A DNA stretch of 64,000 nt from Sphaerotilus uruguayifluvii (GTDB lineage: Bacteria; Pseudomonadota; Gammaproteobacteria; Burkholderiales; Burkholderiaceae_C), in the NCBI RefSeq assembly GCF_013294065.1, contig NZ_JABSNM010000018.1, forward strand, positions 38,680 to 102,679, given 5' to 3'. The notes beneath the pieces were generated by a model that saw nothing but the letters and a program-made list of their open reading frames with translations, did not search any database and had not been told where the DNA came from. Below are positions 1 through 10,763 of the stretch, piece by piece; the stretch's first letter is position 1, and the number at the start of each line of letters is the position of its first letter. Position numbers and translations under genes: made by a program.

Positions 1-767
1 AGCAGCGCGATCTCCGGCGCCGGCAGCACGGCCGTCAGGCCGACCACCAGCAGGCAGGGCAGCGCGAGCTGGAACACGCCCAGCCCGGCCAGCAGCATCA
101 GGTCATGCGAGGAGGCCTGCAGCGGCCAGGCCAGCGGCAGCGTCACCAGGGACGACAGCAGCCCGCCGATCAGCACCGCCGGCAGCATGTCGGGCGTGGC
201 CGCGGCCTCGCCGCCGAGTGCCTCGTCCGGATCGCCGCTGCCGTGCGAGACATGCTGCAGCACGGTGAAGTTGACGGCCGCGGCCAGCGGCACCGCCAGC
301 GCGACGCCCATGCCGGCGGCCGCGCCGGTCTGCAGCTCGGCACCGAACATCCAGGCGATGCCCGCGCCCGCCACCGCGATCGCGCCCCAGGTGCGCACCG
401 GCAGCTGGTGCTGCAGGAAAATGCGGGCGAACAGCGCGGTGATCAGCGGACCGATGGCCATCGTGACCAGCACGTTGGCCACCGAGGTCAGCGTCAGCGC
501 GAACATGAAGGCGGTGAACATCACCGACCAGCACAGGCCGGAGAGCCACAGGGCGCGCCCGCCCTCGCGCAGCGAGCGCCACAGGCCGGCGCCGCGCAGC
601 AGCGGCAGCGCCACCAGCAGCGCCAAGGCGTTGAAGGCGCTGCGCCAGAAGGTCACCTCGAAGCCGCGCGCGGCCTCGAGATGGCGGCTGACGACGCCGG
701 CGCTGCTCCACAGCAGCGTCACCAGCACCATCAGCGCGACCGCGCGGGCATGGCTCATGCCCGGCAT
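1..767 (-). CDS. EamA/DMT-family inner-membrane exporter, partial (C-terminus cut by window edge)
   Basis: A member of the drug/metabolite transporter superfamily; the substrate cannot be told from sequence. About 255 codons are visible. The frame is a run of hydrophobic helices (about eight of the usual ten) separated by short basic turns, and it begins with a helix carrying TLLWSSAGVVSR, typical of EamA repeat 1. The WRSAFNALALL and NVLVTMAIGPLITALF segments also fit the family. ATG at 767 lies 5 bases beyond the typA stop; a second in-frame ATG is at 758. The gene is therefore probably the last, co-transcribed cistron after typA. It is open through the left edge, so the C-terminal helices are missing. 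Confidence 0.8.
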   Translation of the reverse strand, partial: MPGMSHARAVALMVLVTLLWSSAGVVSRHLEAARGFEVTFWRSAFNALALLVALPLLRGAGLWRSLREGGRALWLSGLCWSVMFTAFMFALTLTSVANVLVTMAIGPLITALFARIFLQHQLPVRTWGAIAVAGAGIAWMFGAELQTGAAAGMGVALAVPLAAAVNFTVLQHVSHGSGDPDEALGGEAAATPDMLPAVLIGGLLSSLVTLPLAWPLQASSHDLMLLAGLGVFQLALPCLLVVGLTAVLPAPEIAL

Positions 768-772
768 GCGCG

Positions 773-2608
773 TCAGGAGCCCGCGCCTTCGCGCGAGGCG
801 CGCTTGCGCTCGTGCTCCTTCAGGTGGCGCTTGCGCAGGCGCACCGACTTCGGCGTGATCTCGACCAGCTCGTCGTCGTCGATGAAGTCGACGCCGTATT
901 CGAGCGTCAGGTCGATCGGCGGGGTGATCTTGATCGCGTCTTCCTTGCCGCTGACGCGGAAGTTGGTCAGCTGCTTGGTGCGGGTGGCGTTGACCACCAG
1001 ATCGTTCTCGCGGCTGTGGATGCCGACGATCATGCCCTCGTAGACCGGGTCGTTCGCCTTGACGAACATGCGGCCGCGGTCGTCGAGCTTGCCCAGCGCG
1101 TAGGTGAAGATCTCGCCGTCGTCCATCGAGATCAGCACGCCGTTCTTGCGGCCGCCGATGTCGCCCTTGTGGGCTTCATAGCCGTCGAAGATCGACGAGA
1201 TCAGGCCCGAGCCGCGGGTCAGGTTCATGAACTCGTTGGAGAAGCCGATCAGGCCGCGGGCCGGGATGCGGTACTCGAGGCGGACACGGCCGTGGCCGTC
1301 CGGCTCCATGTTGATCATCTCGCCCTTGCGCAGGCCCAGCGCCTGCATCACGCCGCCCTGGTGCGCTTCCTCGACGTCGGCGGTGACCAGCTCCATCGGC
1401 TCGCACTTCACGCCGTCGATGTCCTGGAACATCACGCGCGGCTTGGAGACGGCCAGCTCGTAGCCCTCGCGGCGCATGTTCTCCAGCAGGATGGTCAGGT
1501 GCAGCTCGCCCCGGCCGCAGACCTCGAAGATGCCGTCCTCGTCGGTCTCCTTCACGCGCAGCGCGACGTTGTGCTGCAGCTCCTTCTGCAGGCGGTCCCA
1601 GATCTGGCGGCTGGTGACGTACTTGCCTTCGCGACCGGCCAGCGGGCTGGTGTTGACGCAGAAGTTCATCGTCAGCGTCGGCTCGTCGACCTTGAGCATC
1701 GGCAGCGGCTGCGGGTTGGCCGGATCGGTCACGGTCACGCCGATGCCGATCTCCTCGATGCCGTTGATCAGCACGATGTTGCCCGGGCCGGCGTCGGTGA
1801 CCTGCACGCGGTCCAGGCCCTGGAAGGTCAGGACCTGGTTGATGCGGCCATTGACGCTCTTGCCGTCCGGACCTTCCATCACGACCACGTTCATGCCCGG
1901 CTTGATGGTGCCTTGGCTGATGCGGCCCACGCCGATGCGGCCGACGAAGCTGGAGTAATCCAGTGCCGAGATCTGCAGCTGCAGCGGCGCTTCGGCATCA
2001 CCCTGGTGCGCCGGGACGTGCTTCAGGACGGTGTCGAACAGCGCCGACATGTCCGGGCCCCACTGCTCGCCGGGGGCGCCTTCGGTCAGCGAGGACCAGC
2101 CGTTGATGCCCGAGGCATAGACCACGGGGAAGTCGAGCTGCTCGTCGGTGGCGCCGAGCTTGTCGAACAGGTCGAAGGCGGCGTTGACGACCTTGTCGCA
2201 GTTGGCGCCCGGCTTGTCGACCTTGTTGACCACGACGATCGGGCGCAGGCCCAGGGCCAGTGCCTTCTTCGTGACGAAGCGGGTCTGCGGCATCGGGCCT
2301 TCCTGGGCGTCGATCAGCAGCACCACGCCGTCGACCATCGACAGCGCGCGCTCCACCTCGCCGCCGAAGTCCGCGTGTCCGGGCGTGTCGACGATGTTGA
2401 TGTGCGTGCCGTTCCAGCTGACCGCGCAGTTCTTGGCCAGGATGGTGATGCCACGCTCGCGTTCGATGGCGTTGTTGTCCATCACGGTGTCGACGACCTT
2501 CTCGTGGTCGGCGAAGGTGCCGCTCTGGCGCAGCAGCTGGTCGACCATCGTGGTCTTGCCATGGTCGACGTGGGCGATGATGGCGATGTTGCGGATCTGT
2601 TTGCTCAT
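773..2608 (-). CDS. typA: Ribosome-associated translational GTPase TypA/BipA
   Basis: A GTPase of the EF-G/LepA class that binds the 70S ribosome and supports large-subunit assembly and growth under stress or cold. At 611 residues it has the family's full length. The P-loop is AHVDHGKTT at residues 12-20, the switch II motif is [11 protein letters not shown], and the guanine specificity motif is NKVDKP. Domain II, the EF-G-like C-terminal fold ([21 protein letters not shown]) and the basic C-terminal tail all follow. It lies 75 bases downstream of truB on the same strand, with no clear terminator between, so it may be a distal cistron of the rimP-nusA-infB operon or have its own weak promoter. 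The EamA exporter follows almost without a gap. Confidence 0.97.
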   Translation of the reverse strand: MSKQIRNIAIIAHVDHGKTTMVDQLLRQSGTFADHEKVVDTVMDNNAIERERGITILAKNCAVSWNGTHINIVDTPGHADFGGEVERALSMVDGVVLLIDAQEGPMPQTRFVTKKALALGLRPIVVVNKVDKPGANCDKVVNAAFDLFDKLGATDEQLDFPVVYASGINGWSSLTEGAPGEQWGPDMSALFDTVLKHVPAHQGDAEAPLQLQISALDYSSFVGRIGVGRISQGTIKPGMNVVVMEGPDGKSVNGRINQVLTFQGLDRVQVTDAGPGNIVLINGIEEIGIGVTVTDPANPQPLPMLKVDEPTLTMNFCVNTSPLAGREGKYVTSRQIWDRLQKELQHNVALRVKETDEDGIFEVCGRGELHLTILLENMRREGYELAVSKPRVMFQDIDGVKCEPMELVTADVEEAHQGGVMQALGLRKGEMINMEPDGHGRVRLEYRIPARGLIGFSNEFMNLTRGSGLISSIFDGYEAHKGDIGGRKNGVLISMDDGEIFTYALGKLDDRGRMFVKANDPVYEGMIVGIHSRENDLVVNATRTKQLTNFRVSGKEDAIKITPPIDLTLEYGVDFIDDDELVEITPKSVRLRKRHLKEHERKRASREGAGS

Positions 2609-2683
2609 GGGGTGTGTCCGTCAGCGCAGCCGCAGCGGCGCGGGGTCAGCAGGGAGAGTTCGGAAAATCTGTTCTCGGATCGG

Positions 2684-3706
2684 TCAGTCGCGCCGCAGCG
2701 CGCGCACCTCGGGGGGACTCAGCAGGCGGTCGGCGATCAGCTCGCCGGCCTTCACATGGGCACCGCCCAGCAGCGAGCGTCCGTCAGGGCCGTAGACGCG
2801 CACATGCTCGGCATCGGCATGCACCACCCGGCGGCGCATGCCGCTGAGAAAGCGCGCCGCGTCGGCCTCGCCGAGCTGCACCGCCGGCCAGTCGGCCAGC
2901 AGCACGTCGACCGGGCGCAGGCAGGCGTCGCGGGCGGGCTCGTCCATCGCCTCCAGCGCCGCCAGCGTGACCGAGCCGCGCAGGTCGACCGGTCCGCTGA
3001 CGATGCGCCGCAGGCCGGCCAGGTGCGCGCCGCAGCCCAGCGCCTCGCCGATGTCCTCGGCCAGCGTGCGGATGTAGGTGCCCTTGGTGCACAGCACGTC
3101 GACCACCAGCAAGTCCGGCCGATCAGCCTGCCACTCGATGATGTCGATGCGATGAATCGTGACCTGCCGCGGCTGGCGCTCGACCGTCACGCCGGCGCGC
3201 GCGTACTCGTACAGCGCCCGGCCATTGTGCTTGAGCGCCGACTGCATCGGCGGCAGCTGCGAGATCAGGCCGGTGAAGCGCGCGCAGGCCGCCTCGATGG
3301 CCGCGCGGTCGCAGGCCACCGGCCGCTCGGACGTGATCTCGCCCTCGCGGTCGCCGCCGACGCGGGTCTGGCCGAGCTGCAGCGTGGCGCGGTAGCCCTT
3401 GTCGGCCTCCAGGCTGACCTGGGAGAACTTGGTCGCCGCGCCGAAGCAGATCGGCAGCAGGCCGGTGGCCAGCGGGTCGAGCGTGCCGGTGTGGCCGGCC
3501 TTCTCGGCGCGGAACAGGCGCTTGACCTTCTGCAGCGCGTCGTTGCTCGACAGGCCCAGCGGCTTGTCGAGCAGCAGCACGCCATGCACCGGTCGACGCG
3601 GCACGCGCACCTTCGGCGCCGGCACGGCCGGGGCCGCCACCGCGTCGACAGCCACGGCCTCGGGCGCGACAGGAATCAGGGTCGTCTCACTGCTCATCGT
3701 CGGCAT
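2684..3706 (-). CDS. truB: tRNA pseudouridine(55) synthase TruB
   Basis: It isomerises U55 to pseudouridine in the T-loop of tRNAs. The family core is clear: [14 protein letters not shown], then [15 protein letters not shown] with the catalytic aspartate at about residue 77, and later [17 protein letters not shown], which matches the family's C-terminal part of the catalytic domain. The first ~35 residues are an Ala/Val/Pro-rich tail not found in the core enzyme. The start at 3706 overlaps the rbfA stop by 20 bases; an in-frame ATG at 3697 gives a shorter overlap. Neither has a strong ribosome site, which fits translational coupling to rbfA. The order infB-rbfA-truB is conserved across bacteria. 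Confidence 0.97.
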   Translation of the reverse strand: MPTMSSETTLIPVAPEAVAVDAVAAPAVPAPKVRVPRRPVHGVLLLDKPLGLSSNDALQKVKRLFRAEKAGHTGTLDPLATGLLPICFGAATKFSQVSLEADKGYRATLQLGQTRVGGDREGEITSERPVACDRAAIEAACARFTGLISQLPPMQSALKHNGRALYEYARAGVTVERQPRQVTIHRIDIIEWQADRPDLLVVDVLCTKGTYIRTLAEDIGEALGCGAHLAGLRRIVSGPVDLRGSVTLAALEAMDEPARDACLRPVDVLLADWPAVQLGEADAARFLSGMRRRVVHADAEHVRVYGPDGRSLLGGAHVKAGELIADRLLSPPEVRALRRD

Positions 3707-4064
3707 CGAGGGCGCGCTGCGCGTTGGCCTCGCGGATCAGCGCGTTCATCTCGGCCGCACGCTCGGTGGTGCGGTCGAAGTGGAAATGCAGCGTCGGCAC
3801 GGTGTGGATCTGCAGCCGCTTGAACAGGCCGTTGCGCAGGAAGCCTGCCGCCTCGTTCAGGGCCTGACCGGTGGCCTCGATGTCGCCGACCAGCACCGAG
3901 AAATGCACCTTGGCGTGCGCATAGTCGGGCGTGACCTCGACCGCGCTGATCGTGACCATGCCGACGCGCGGATCTTTCAGGCCGCGGATCAGCTCGGCCA
4001 GATCGCGCTGGATCTGGTCGGCGACACGGAAGCCGCGGTTGGGAATCGAACGCTTGTGTCTCAT
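3687..4064 (-). CDS. rbfA: 30S ribosome-binding factor RbfA
   Basis: A small KH-fold protein that binds immature 30S subunits and helps 16S rRNA 5'-end maturation, with a role in cold adaptation. The 125-residue product has the expected length. It starts [20 protein letters not shown] and contains the conserved [22 protein letters not shown] region. The open frame extends nine codons further upstream, but the start at 4064 gives the family's usual N-terminus. It sits between infB and truB and overlaps truB at its 3' end. A strong hairpin with a U-tract lies between infB and this gene, so its expression may be partly uncoupled from infB. Confidence 0.95.
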   Translation of the reverse strand: MRHKRSIPNRGFRVADQIQRDLAELIRGLKDPRVGMVTISAVEVTPDYAHAKVHFSVLVGDIEATGQALNEAAGFLRNGLFKRLQIHTVPTLHFHFDRTTERAAEMNALIREANAQRALDADDEQ

Positions 4065-4102
4065 GGGAAGGCTTTCGCGCGCTCCTTGCACGCTCCTTGC
4101 GC

Positions 4103-4136
4103 AAAACGACGAGGCCCCGGCGCTGGCGCCGGGGCC
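4103..4136 (-). terminator. Intra-operon hairpin terminator between infB and rbfA
   Basis: On the minus strand, a perfect 11-bp GC-rich stem (GGCCCCGGCGC, 2-base loop, GCGCCGGGGCC; plus coordinates 4113-4136) is followed a few bases later by a TTTT run at 4106-4103. It lies 24 bases after the infB stop and ~40 bases before the rbfA start. It should cause at least partial termination, lowering rbfA-truB expression relative to infB, or act as an RNA processing/stability element. Confidence 0.65.
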
Positions 4137-4160
4137 CGGAAACGGGGCGGACGCCGTGGA

Positions 4161-7100
4161 TTACAGCGTGCGCGCCACTTCCTTGATCTCGAAGAACTCC
4201 AGCTGATCGCCTTCAGCGATGTCGGTGACGTTCTTGAGCTTGATGCCGCACTCGAAGCCTTCCTTGACTTCCTTGACATCGTCCTTCATGCGGCGGACCG
4301 ATTCGACCTCGCCGGTGTAGATGACGATGTTGTCGCGCAGCAGGCGGAACTTGCAGTTGCGACGCACCAGGCCCGAGGTGACCATCGAGCCGGCGACCGT
4401 GCCGATCTTCGACGCGACGAACACCGTGCGGATTTCCGCGGTACCGATGGCTTCCTCGCGCTGCTCCGGCGCCAGCATGCCCGACATCGCGGCGCGGATC
4501 TCGTCGACCGCGTCGTAGATGATGTTGTAGTAGCGCAGGTCGACGCCGTTGCCTTCGGCCAGCTTGCGGGCACCGGCATCGGCACGGGTGTTGAAGCCGA
4601 TGATGACCGCCTTCGAGGCCAGCGCCAGGTTGACGTCCGACTCGCTGATGCCGCCCACCGCCGCGTGCACGATCTGCACCTTGACCTCGTCGGTCGACAG
4701 CTTGAGCAGCGAGGCGGCCAGCGCTTCCTGGGAACCCTGCACGTCGGCCTTGATGATCAGCGGCAGCATCTGCGCGGCCGTCTGACCCATGCTCTCGAAC
4801 ATGTTCTCGAGGTTCGCGGCCTGGCGCTTGTTCAGCGTCACTTCGCGGTACTTGCCCTGGCGGAAGGTGGCGATCTCGCGGGCCCGGCGCTCGTCGGCCA
4901 GGACCATGAACTCGTCGCCGGCCGCCGGCACTTCGGACAGGCCCTGGATCTCCACCGGGATGGAGGGACCGGCCTCGGTGATGGGCTTGCCGTCCTCGTC
5001 GAGCATGGCGCGGACGCGGCCGTAGCTCTGGCCGGCCAGCACCGCGTCGCCACGCTTGAGCGTGCCCGACTGCACCAGCACCGTCGCGACCGGGCCGCGG
5101 CCCTTGTCCAGACGCGCCTCGATCACCAGACCCTTGGCCAGCGCCTCGACCGGAGCCTTCAGCTCCAGCACTTCGGCCTGCAGCAGCACCTGCTCGAGCA
5201 GCTCGTCGATGCCCTGGCCGGTCTTGGCCGACACCTCACAGAACGGCGAGTCGCCGCCGTAGGCCTCAGGCACCACATGCTCGGCGACCAGTTCCTGGGT
5301 GACGCGCTCGACGTTGTGGCCGGGCTTGTCGATCTTGTTGATCGCCACGACGATCGGCACGCCAGCCGCCTTGGCGTGGCTGATGGCTTCCTTCGTCTGC
5401 GGCATCACGCCGTCGTCGGCCGCAACCACCAGGATGACGAGGTCGGTGGCCTTGGCGCCACGGGCACGCATCGCGGTGAACGCTTCGTGACCCGGGGTGT
5501 CGAGGAAGGTGATGACGCCGCGCGGCGTCTCGACGTGGTAGGCGCCGATGTGCTGCGTGATGCCGCCGGCTTCGCCCGCGGCGACGCGGCTGCGGCGGAT
5601 GTAGTCCAGCAGCGAGGTCTTGCCGTGGTCGACGTGACCCATGACGGTGACCACCGGCGGGCGCGGCAGCGCCTCGCCCGAGGCCGCGGCGTTTTCCTCT
5701 TCGAGGAACGCATCCGGATCGTCCAGCTTGGCCGCGAACGCCTTGTGGCCCATCTCCTCGACGAGGATCATGGCCGTTTCCTGGTCGAGCTGCTGGTTGA
5801 TGGTGACCATCTGGCCCAGCTTCATCAGCTGCTTGATCACCTCGGAGGCCTTGACCGACATCTTGTGGGCCAGATCGGCCACCGAGATGGTCTCGGGCAC
5901 ATGGACCTCGTGGACCTGGGCCTCGACCTGCGGCGCCATGCGCTGCTCGCCGTCACCGCGATCACCGCGGCGACCGCCACGGCCACCCGCCGGCAAACGC
6001 CAGTTGTTGCCCCGGCCGGCGCTCGCGCCGGCGCCATCACGGCCCTTGCCCGGTCCCGCACCGGGACCGCGCTTCTTCGCATCATCGGCCCAGGTCGACG
6101 ACAGCTTCTTGGAATCGACGCTCTTGTCGCCATCCTTCTTGCCGCCGGCCGGCTTGTCGCCCGGACGGGCGGGAGCGCCCGCGGCCGGAGCACCGGCAGC
6201 GCCCGGCCCCTTGCGCAGCTGGTTGCCGGTGATGGTCGCGGCGCCCGCGGCCGGAGCAGCCGGCTTGGGCTCTTCCTTCTTCGCGACGCGCGGGGTGTTC
6301 TTGCGCGCCATCATGTCGCGGATGGCCTGGGCCTCGGCCTCGGCCTTGCGACGACGCTCGTCCTGGGCAGCCGTCGCGCCCGCGGCAGCCGGCGCAGCGG
6401 CAGGCGCTGCAACGGTCGGGACACGGCGGAACACGCCGCTGCTCTGCGGCTGCGCCGGCGCGACACGCGGCGGCACGACCTGCGAGCGCACCGGCGACGG
6501 CTCGACGCCACGCGGAGGCACCGGCACCGGCGTCGGCGCGGCAGCCACCACCGGAGCAGGTGCGGGTGCGGGCGCCGGAGCGGCCACCACCGGGGCGGGA
6601 GCCGGAGCCGGTGCAGCCACCGGCGCGGGCGCCGGAGCAGCCGCTGCCGCGCCACGGGCCGCGACAGCACCCCGTCCGCTGGACGCGGCGCGACGGCGCG
6701 CGTTGGCCTCGTTCAGCGCAGCGACCTCGGCCGCGGCACGGGCCTGGGCCTCGGCACGGCGTGCGGCGGCATCGCGGGCGGCCTGCTCGGCGGCGGACAC
6801 CTGGGCGACCTCCGGCTCGACGGCGGCCGGCGGCTGGCTCTCGGCCTTCGCGGCAGCCGCGCGGGCGGCCTCCTCGGCGGCACGGGCCTCGCGCTCGGCC
6901 GCCTCGCGGGCAGCGGCTTCGGCGGCAGCGCGCTCGGCCGCCTCGCGGCGGGCACGCTCCTCGGCCTCGGCCTGCTCGCGGCGGCGCGCCTCCTCGGCAG
7001 CCGCCGCAGCGGCGGCTGCAGCCGCCTCCTGCTGCAGACGGGCCTCCTCGGCCTCGTGGCGGGCCGCTTCCTCCGCGGCCAGACGCTGCTGCTCGTCGTC

Positions 7101-7448
7101 GCCCAGCTCGACCGCTTCCGACGCGACACCGCCCCCGGCCACGACATCCTCACGCTTGACGAAGGTGCGCTTCTTGCGGACCTCGACCTGGATCGTGCGG
7201 GCCTTGCCGGACGCATCGGCCTGCTTGATCTCGCTGCTGGACTTCTTCGTCAGCGTGATCTTCTTGCGGTCGGCACCGGTGGTGCCATGCGTGCGGCGGA
7301 GGTAGTCCAGCAGTCGTTCCTTGTCGGCCTCGGTGAGGGGGTCGCGGTCGCTTCCCTTGCTCACGCCGGCGTGTTGAAGTTGCTCGAGCAGCTTCGTCAC
7401 CGAACTCTTGAGTTCGGCGGCGAACTGGGCAACGGTGGTCACAGCCAT
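4161..7448 (-). CDS. infB: Translation initiation factor IF-2
   Basis: The GTPase that brings fMet-tRNA to the 30S subunit and promotes subunit joining. At 1095 residues it is longer than the E. coli protein (890). The N-terminal IF2_N domain ([15 protein letters not shown]) is followed by a long Ala/Glu/Arg-rich coiled-coil region and an Ala-Pro-Val low-complexity stretch. The G domain has the P-loop [15 protein letters not shown] near residue 600, [17 protein letters not shown] (G3) and AINKIDKP (G4). Domains II-IV end with the conserved [10 protein letters not shown]. It lies 81 bases downstream of nusA in the classical rimP-nusA-infB order. The low-complexity linker accounts for the extra length. 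Confidence 0.98.
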   Translation of the reverse strand: MAVTTVAQFAAELKSSVTKLLEQLQHAGVSKGSDRDPLTEADKERLLDYLRRTHGTTGADRKKITLTKKSSSEIKQADASGKARTIQVEVRKKRTFVKREDVVAGGGVASEAVELGDDEQQRLAAEEAARHEAEEARLQQEAAAAAAAAAAEEARRREQAEAEERARREAAERAAAEAAAREAAEREARAAEEAARAAAAKAESQPPAAVEPEVAQVSAAEQAARDAAARRAEAQARAAAEVAALNEANARRRAASSGRGAVAARGAAAAAPAPAPVAAPAPAPAPVVAAPAPAPAPAPVVAAAPTPVPVPPRGVEPSPVRSQVVPPRVAPAQPQSSGVFRRVPTVAAPAAAPAAAGATAAQDERRRKAEAEAQAIRDMMARKNTPRVAKKEEPKPAAPAAGAATITGNQLRKGPGAAGAPAAGAPARPGDKPAGGKKDGDKSVDSKKLSSTWADDAKKRGPGAGPGKGRDGAGASAGRGNNWRLPAGGRGGRRGDRGDGEQRMAPQVEAQVHEVHVPETISVADLAHKMSVKASEVIKQLMKLGQMVTINQQLDQETAMILVEEMGHKAFAAKLDDPDAFLEEENAAASGEALPRPPVVTVMGHVDHGKTSLLDYIRRSRVAAGEAGGITQHIGAYHVETPRGVITFLDTPGHEAFTAMRARGAKATDLVILVVAADDGVMPQTKEAISHAKAAGVPIVVAINKIDKPGHNVERVTQELVAEHVVPEAYGGDSPFCEVSAKTGQGIDELLEQVLLQAEVLELKAPVEALAKGLVIEARLDKGRGPVATVLVQSGTLKRGDAVLAGQSYGRVRAMLDEDGKPITEAGPSIPVEIQGLSEVPAAGDEFMVLADERRAREIATFRQGKYREVTLNKRQAANLENMFESMGQTAAQMLPLIIKADVQGSQEALAASLLKLSTDEVKVQIVHAAVGGISESDVNLALASKAVIIGFNTRADAGARKLAEGNGVDLRYYNIIYDAVDEIRAAMSGMLAPEQREEAIGTAEIRTVFVASKIGTVAGSMVTSGLVRRNCKFRLLRDNIVIYTGEVESVRRMKDDVKEVKEGFECGIKLKNVTDIAEGDQLEFFEIKEVARTL

Positions 7449-7529
7449 GTGTTTGTTTCCTTGGGACGGGCGTCGTGTTCGGTCGTGCGTCGGTGTCGGT
7501 CAGGTCGGGGAAGGATCTCGGGGCCGGGC

Positions 7530-9008
7530 TCAGGCGCTGAACCAGTGCTCGCGGGCCTTCATGATCAGCGCCTTGGCCTGGGCCTCGTCGACGCCGGTCA
7601 TCTCGGTCAGCTCGTCCACCGCGAGATCGGCGAGATCGTCGCGGGTGTGGATGCCGCCCTCGGCCAGGCTGGCGATCAGCTCGGCGTTGAGTCCTTCCAT
7701 GTCGCGCAGGTCCTGCGACACCTCCTCGACACGCTCCTCCTTGGCGATCTCCATCGTCAGCAGCGCGTTCTTGGCGCGGGCACGCAGTTCCTGCACCGTC
7801 TCCTCGTCGAAGGATTCGATCTCCAGCATCTCCTGCAGCGGCACGTAGGCCACTTCCTCGAGGCTGGCGAAACCTTCGGCGATCAGGATGTCGGCGACTT
7901 CCTCGTCGACGTCGAGCTTCTCGACGAACAGGCTGCGGATCGCGTCGCTCTCCTCGGCCTGCTTGGCCGCCGATTCCTCGGCGGTCATGATGTTGATGCG
8001 CCAGCCGGTCAGCTCGGAGGCCAGGCGCACGTTCTGGCCGCCGCGACCGATCGCGATCGCGAGGTTCTCCTCGTCGACGACGACGTCCATCGCGTGCTTC
8101 TCCTCGTCGACGACGATGGACTGCACGTTGGCCGGCGCCAGCGCGCCGATGACGAACTGCGCCGGATCCTCCGACCACAGCACGATGTCGACGCGCTCGC
8201 CGGCGAGCTCGTTGGTGACGGCGTTGACGCGCGAGCCGCGCACGCCCACGCAGGTGCCGATCGGGTCGACGCGCTTGTCGTACGAGACGACGGCGATCTT
8301 GGCGCGGCTGCCCGGATCACGGGCGCAGCTCTTGATCTCCAGCAGCCCCTGCTCGATCTCGGGCACTTCCTGGCGGAAGAGCTCGATCATGAACGACGGC
8401 GCCGAGCGCGACAGCAGGATCTGCGGACCGCGCAGCGTCGGGTCGATCTCGACCATCATCGCCCGCACGCGGTCGCCCGAGCGCAGGTTTTCCTTCGGGA
8501 TCAGCTCGCCGCGCTTCAGGCGGCCCTCGACGCGGCCGCTCTCGACGATCAGGTCGCCCTTGTCGAGGCGCTTGACCGTGCCGGTGAAGATCTTGTCGCC
8601 GCGCGACAGGAAGTCGTTGAGCAGCTGCTCGCGCTCGGCGTCGCGGATCTTCTGCAGGATGACCTGCTTGGCGGCCTGCGCACCGATGCGGCCGATCGGC
8701 ACCGACTCGACCGACTCCTCGAGGAAGTCGCCGACCTCGATGTCGTCGATCTGCTCCTTGGCCTCGAAGTGCAGGATCTCGGCCTCGGGCTGCTGCAGGC
8801 CGGCCTCGTCGGGCACGACGTTCCAGCGCCGGAAGGTCTCGTAGGCGCCGGTCTCGCGGTCGATGGCGACACGGATGTCGACCTCGCCCTCGTAGAGTTT
8901 CTTGGTGGCCGAGGCCAGCGCCGACTCGACGGCGCCGAACACGACCTCGCGATCGACGTTCTTCTCGCGCGAGATCGCATCGACCAGCATCAACAGTTCG
9001 CGGTTCAT
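7530..9008 (-). CDS. nusA: Transcription termination/antitermination factor NusA
   Basis: It binds RNA polymerase and controls pausing, intrinsic termination and rRNA antitermination. The 492-residue product starts [20 protein letters not shown]. It has the N-terminal RNAP-binding domain, an S1 domain, two KH domains ([20 protein letters not shown] and [18 protein letters not shown]), and C-terminal acidic helix-hairpin-helix repeats. The frame stays open far upstream, but the ATG at 9008 overlaps the rimP stop by 4 bases (ATGA) and gives the family N-terminus, so it is the start. NusA commonly autoregulates this operon; the leader terminator described at 9716-9748 would be a natural target. 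Confidence 0.98.
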   Translation of the reverse strand: MNRELLMLVDAISREKNVDREVVFGAVESALASATKKLYEGEVDIRVAIDRETGAYETFRRWNVVPDEAGLQQPEAEILHFEAKEQIDDIEVGDFLEESVESVPIGRIGAQAAKQVILQKIRDAEREQLLNDFLSRGDKIFTGTVKRLDKGDLIVESGRVEGRLKRGELIPKENLRSGDRVRAMMVEIDPTLRGPQILLSRSAPSFMIELFRQEVPEIEQGLLEIKSCARDPGSRAKIAVVSYDKRVDPIGTCVGVRGSRVNAVTNELAGERVDIVLWSEDPAQFVIGALAPANVQSIVVDEEKHAMDVVVDEENLAIAIGRGGQNVRLASELTGWRINIMTAEESAAKQAEESDAIRSLFVEKLDVDEEVADILIAEGFASLEEVAYVPLQEMLEIESFDEETVQELRARAKNALLTMEIAKEERVEEVSQDLRDMEGLNAELIASLAEGGIHTRDDLADLAVDELTEMTGVDEAQAKALIMKAREHWFSA

Positions 9009-9559
9009 TCTTCGTGACCTCCGGATTCTTGTGCCGCTTCGCCCGCCGCCGCGGGAACATCCTTGCGGGCGCGCCCCTTGAAGTCCACGACCGGCACCAG
9101 CCGGGCCTCGCGGACCTCGTCGAGCGTGAAGCCCAGCACCTGCTCGTCCTTGCCCTCGCGGAAGATCAGTTCCAGCGAGGCCTCGGGACCTTCCCCTGCC
9201 AGACGCAGGATGCCGCGGTATTTCTTGCGCCCCTGGAAGACCTGACGCAGCGTGACGTCGATCTCGGCGCCCTCGAAGCGCTGGTAGTCGACCATGCGCC
9301 TGAGCGGCCGGTCCAGCCCCGGAGAGGAGACTTCCAGGCGGGCATAGTCGCAGCCCTCGACCTCCAGCACGCGCTGGAGCTGTCGCGTGACCTGCTCGCA
9401 GTCCTCGACCAGAACGAACTCGCCCGGACCGGTCGGGTAGACGGCTCCCGGAGTCCGGTCGATGTAGACACTCAGCAATCCACGCGGGCCACGCTCGCAT
9501 TCCACGAGCTCGTAGCCCATCCCGGTGACGGTTCGTTCGACAGCCTGCTGCCAGTTCAT
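9005..9559 (-). CDS. rimP: Ribosome maturation factor RimP
   Basis: It binds the 30S subunit early in assembly and helps fold the 3' domain of 16S rRNA. The product has 184 residues. It begins [20 protein letters not shown], the usual RimP opening, contains [19 protein letters not shown] (the most conserved RimP motif), and ends with the Sm-like C-terminal domain ([15 protein letters not shown]). An Asp/Arg-rich insertion ([20 protein letters not shown]) is longer than in E. coli. It is the first gene of the operon, with a leader of roughly 200 bases from the promoter at 9770-9798, and overlaps nusA by 4 bases. Confidence 0.96.
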   Translation of the reverse strand: MNWQQAVERTVTGMGYELVECERGPRGLLSVYIDRTPGAVYPTGPGEFVLVEDCEQVTRQLQRVLEVEGCDYARLEVSSPGLDRPLRRMVDYQRFEGAEIDVTLRQVFQGRKKYRGILRLAGEGPEASLELIFREGKDEQVLGFTLDEVREARLVPVVDFKGRARKDVPAAAGEAAQESGGHEE

Positions 9560-9715
9560 CTATGCAGTACAAACGGCAGCCTCGGAGCCGCGCAACCCCA
9601 GGAGCACCACCCCGCCCGTCGAATCCTTCAGCGGATCGTCCAGATCGGGAGGCCTGTCCTCGAGCCACGCCAGCCGGCTGCCGCACTCCTTCCGGTGCCT
9701 TGCGGCGGTTCAAGC

Positions 9716-9748
9716 AAAAAAAATGGGCTGGAATTTCATCCGCCCATT
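9716..9748 (-). terminator. Intrinsic terminator/attenuator in the rimP-nusA operon leader
   Basis: Reading the minus strand, AATGGGC (9748-9742) pairs with GCCCATT (9728-9722). An inner GGA/UCC pairing extends the stem to about ten base pairs with one bulge, and eight consecutive T residues follow (9723-9716). It begins only ~15 bases after the predicted transcription start and ~155 bases before rimP. No gene lies between promoter and hairpin, so the most economical reading is a conditional terminator regulating the nusA operon. The alternative is a very short terminated RNA, with rimP read from another promoter. Confidence 0.75.
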
Positions 9749-9769
9749 CAGCGTTTTAGCGAAAACTGG

Positions 9770-9798
9770 ATGATACCCGAGCCGCGCCTCGCGGGCAA
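9770..9798 (-). promoter_or_regulatory. Predicted sigma70 promoter of the rimP-nusA-infB operon
   Basis: On the minus strand there is a TTGCCC -35 element (9798-9793), a 17-base spacer and a TATCAT -10 element (9775-9770). Both hexamers are close to consensus and the spacing is ideal. Transcription would start near 9763 and run through the leader terminator into rimP. The rest of the 396-base gap (9560-9955) also holds the fabI upstream region; a GACAAT at 9847-9852 could be a fabI -10 but has no good -35 partner. Confidence 0.6.
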
Positions 9799-9955
9799 CC
9801 ACCCGCCCCGCCCCGAACGCAGGCCCGGCAGGCCATGCGGGCGTGAGACAATGCACGCCCTTTCCGGGAGCGCGCGCGCCGCGACCCCGGCGCCGTGCGC
9901 CCCGGCGCGACGGATTTCACGCACACGAACCAACTCGCCCCACAACGGAGATTCC

Positions 9956-10747
9956 ATGGGTTTCCTCGCAGGCAAGCGCCTCCTGATCACCGGTCTGCTG
10001 TCGAATCGCTCGATCGCCTACGGCATTGCCAAGGCCTGCCACCGCGAAGGCGCCGAACTGGCGTTCAGCTACGTCGGCGAGCGCTTCAAGGACCGCATCA
10101 CCGAATTCGCCGCCGAGTTCGGCTCGAAGCTGGTGTTCGAGTGCGACGTCAGCAGCGACGAGCAGATCGAGCGCGTCTTCGCCGACCTGGCGCAGGCCTG
10201 GCCGGAGGGCTTCGACGGCTTCGTGCACTCGATCGGCTTCGCGCCGCGCGAGGCCATCGCCGGCGACTTCCTCGACGGCCTGTCGCGCGAGAGCTTCCGC
10301 ATCGCGCACGACATCTCGGCCTACAGCTTCCCGGCGATGGCCAAGGCGGCCTTCCCGCACCTGCGTCCGGGCAGCTCGCTGCTGACGCTGAGCTACCTGG
10401 GCGCGGTGCGCTTCGTGCCGAACTACAACACGATGGGCCTGGCCAAGGCCTCGCTGGAAGCCAGCGTGCGCTACCTGGCCGCCAACCTGGGCCCGAAGGG
10501 CATCCGGGTCAACGGCATCTCGGCCGGCCCGATCAAGACGCTGGCCGCCAGCGGCATCAAGGACTTCGGCAAGCTGCTCAACCAGTTCGCCGGCAACGCG
10601 CCGCTGCGCCGCACCGTCACCATCGAGGACGTGGGCAATGTCGCCGCCTTCATGCTGTCGGATCTGGCCGCGGGCATGACGGCCGAGATCAGCTACGTCG
10701 ACGGCGGCTTCAGCCAGGTGATGATGGGCAGCACGCCCGAAGCCTGA
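9956..10747 (+). CDS. fabI: Enoyl-[acyl-carrier-protein] reductase (NADH) FabI
   Basis: It catalyses the last step of each fatty-acid elongation cycle, reducing trans-2-enoyl-ACP with NADH, and is the triclosan target in bacteria that have it. The product has 263 residues (E. coli 262). The N-terminal nucleotide-binding region [15 protein letters not shown] and the catalytic Tyr147/Tyr157/Lys164 set in [19 protein letters not shown] match FabI rather than FabV or FabK. The start at 9956 has a GGAG site 5 bases upstream; the longer open frame before it has no family similarity. It is divergent from rimP and followed 16 bases later by a response regulator with which it may be co-transcribed. 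Confidence 0.97.
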   Translation: MGFLAGKRLLITGLLSNRSIAYGIAKACHREGAELAFSYVGERFKDRITEFAAEFGSKLVFECDVSSDEQIERVFADLAQAWPEGFDGFVHSIGFAPREAIAGDFLDGLSRESFRIAHDISAYSFPAMAKAAFPHLRPGSSLLTLSYLGAVRFVPNYNTMGLAKASLEASVRYLAANLGPKGIRVNGISAGPIKTLAASGIKDFGKLLNQFAGNAPLRRTVTIEDVGNVAAFMLSDLAAGMTAEISYVDGGFSQVMMGSTPEA

Positions 10748-10763
10748 TCCCGGAGAGCCCTGC

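Noticed and set aside
812..3823. Very long open frame on the plus strand opposite typA and truB
   Set aside because: Its product is Ala/Arg/Leu/His-rich with no motif, and it exactly overlaps well-supported genes on the other strand. High GC removes stop codons in opposing frames.
3399..9017. 1872-codon plus-strand open frame across infB and nusA
   Set aside because: Low-complexity repeats of Leu/Gly/Arg/Asp mirror the antisense of the IF-2 linker and NusA; no domain signature. A shadow of the real genes.
9009..9713. N-terminal extension of the nusA frame
   Set aside because: It covers rimP in another frame and resembles no NusA; the ATG at 9008 gives the family N-terminus and a 4-base overlap with rimP.
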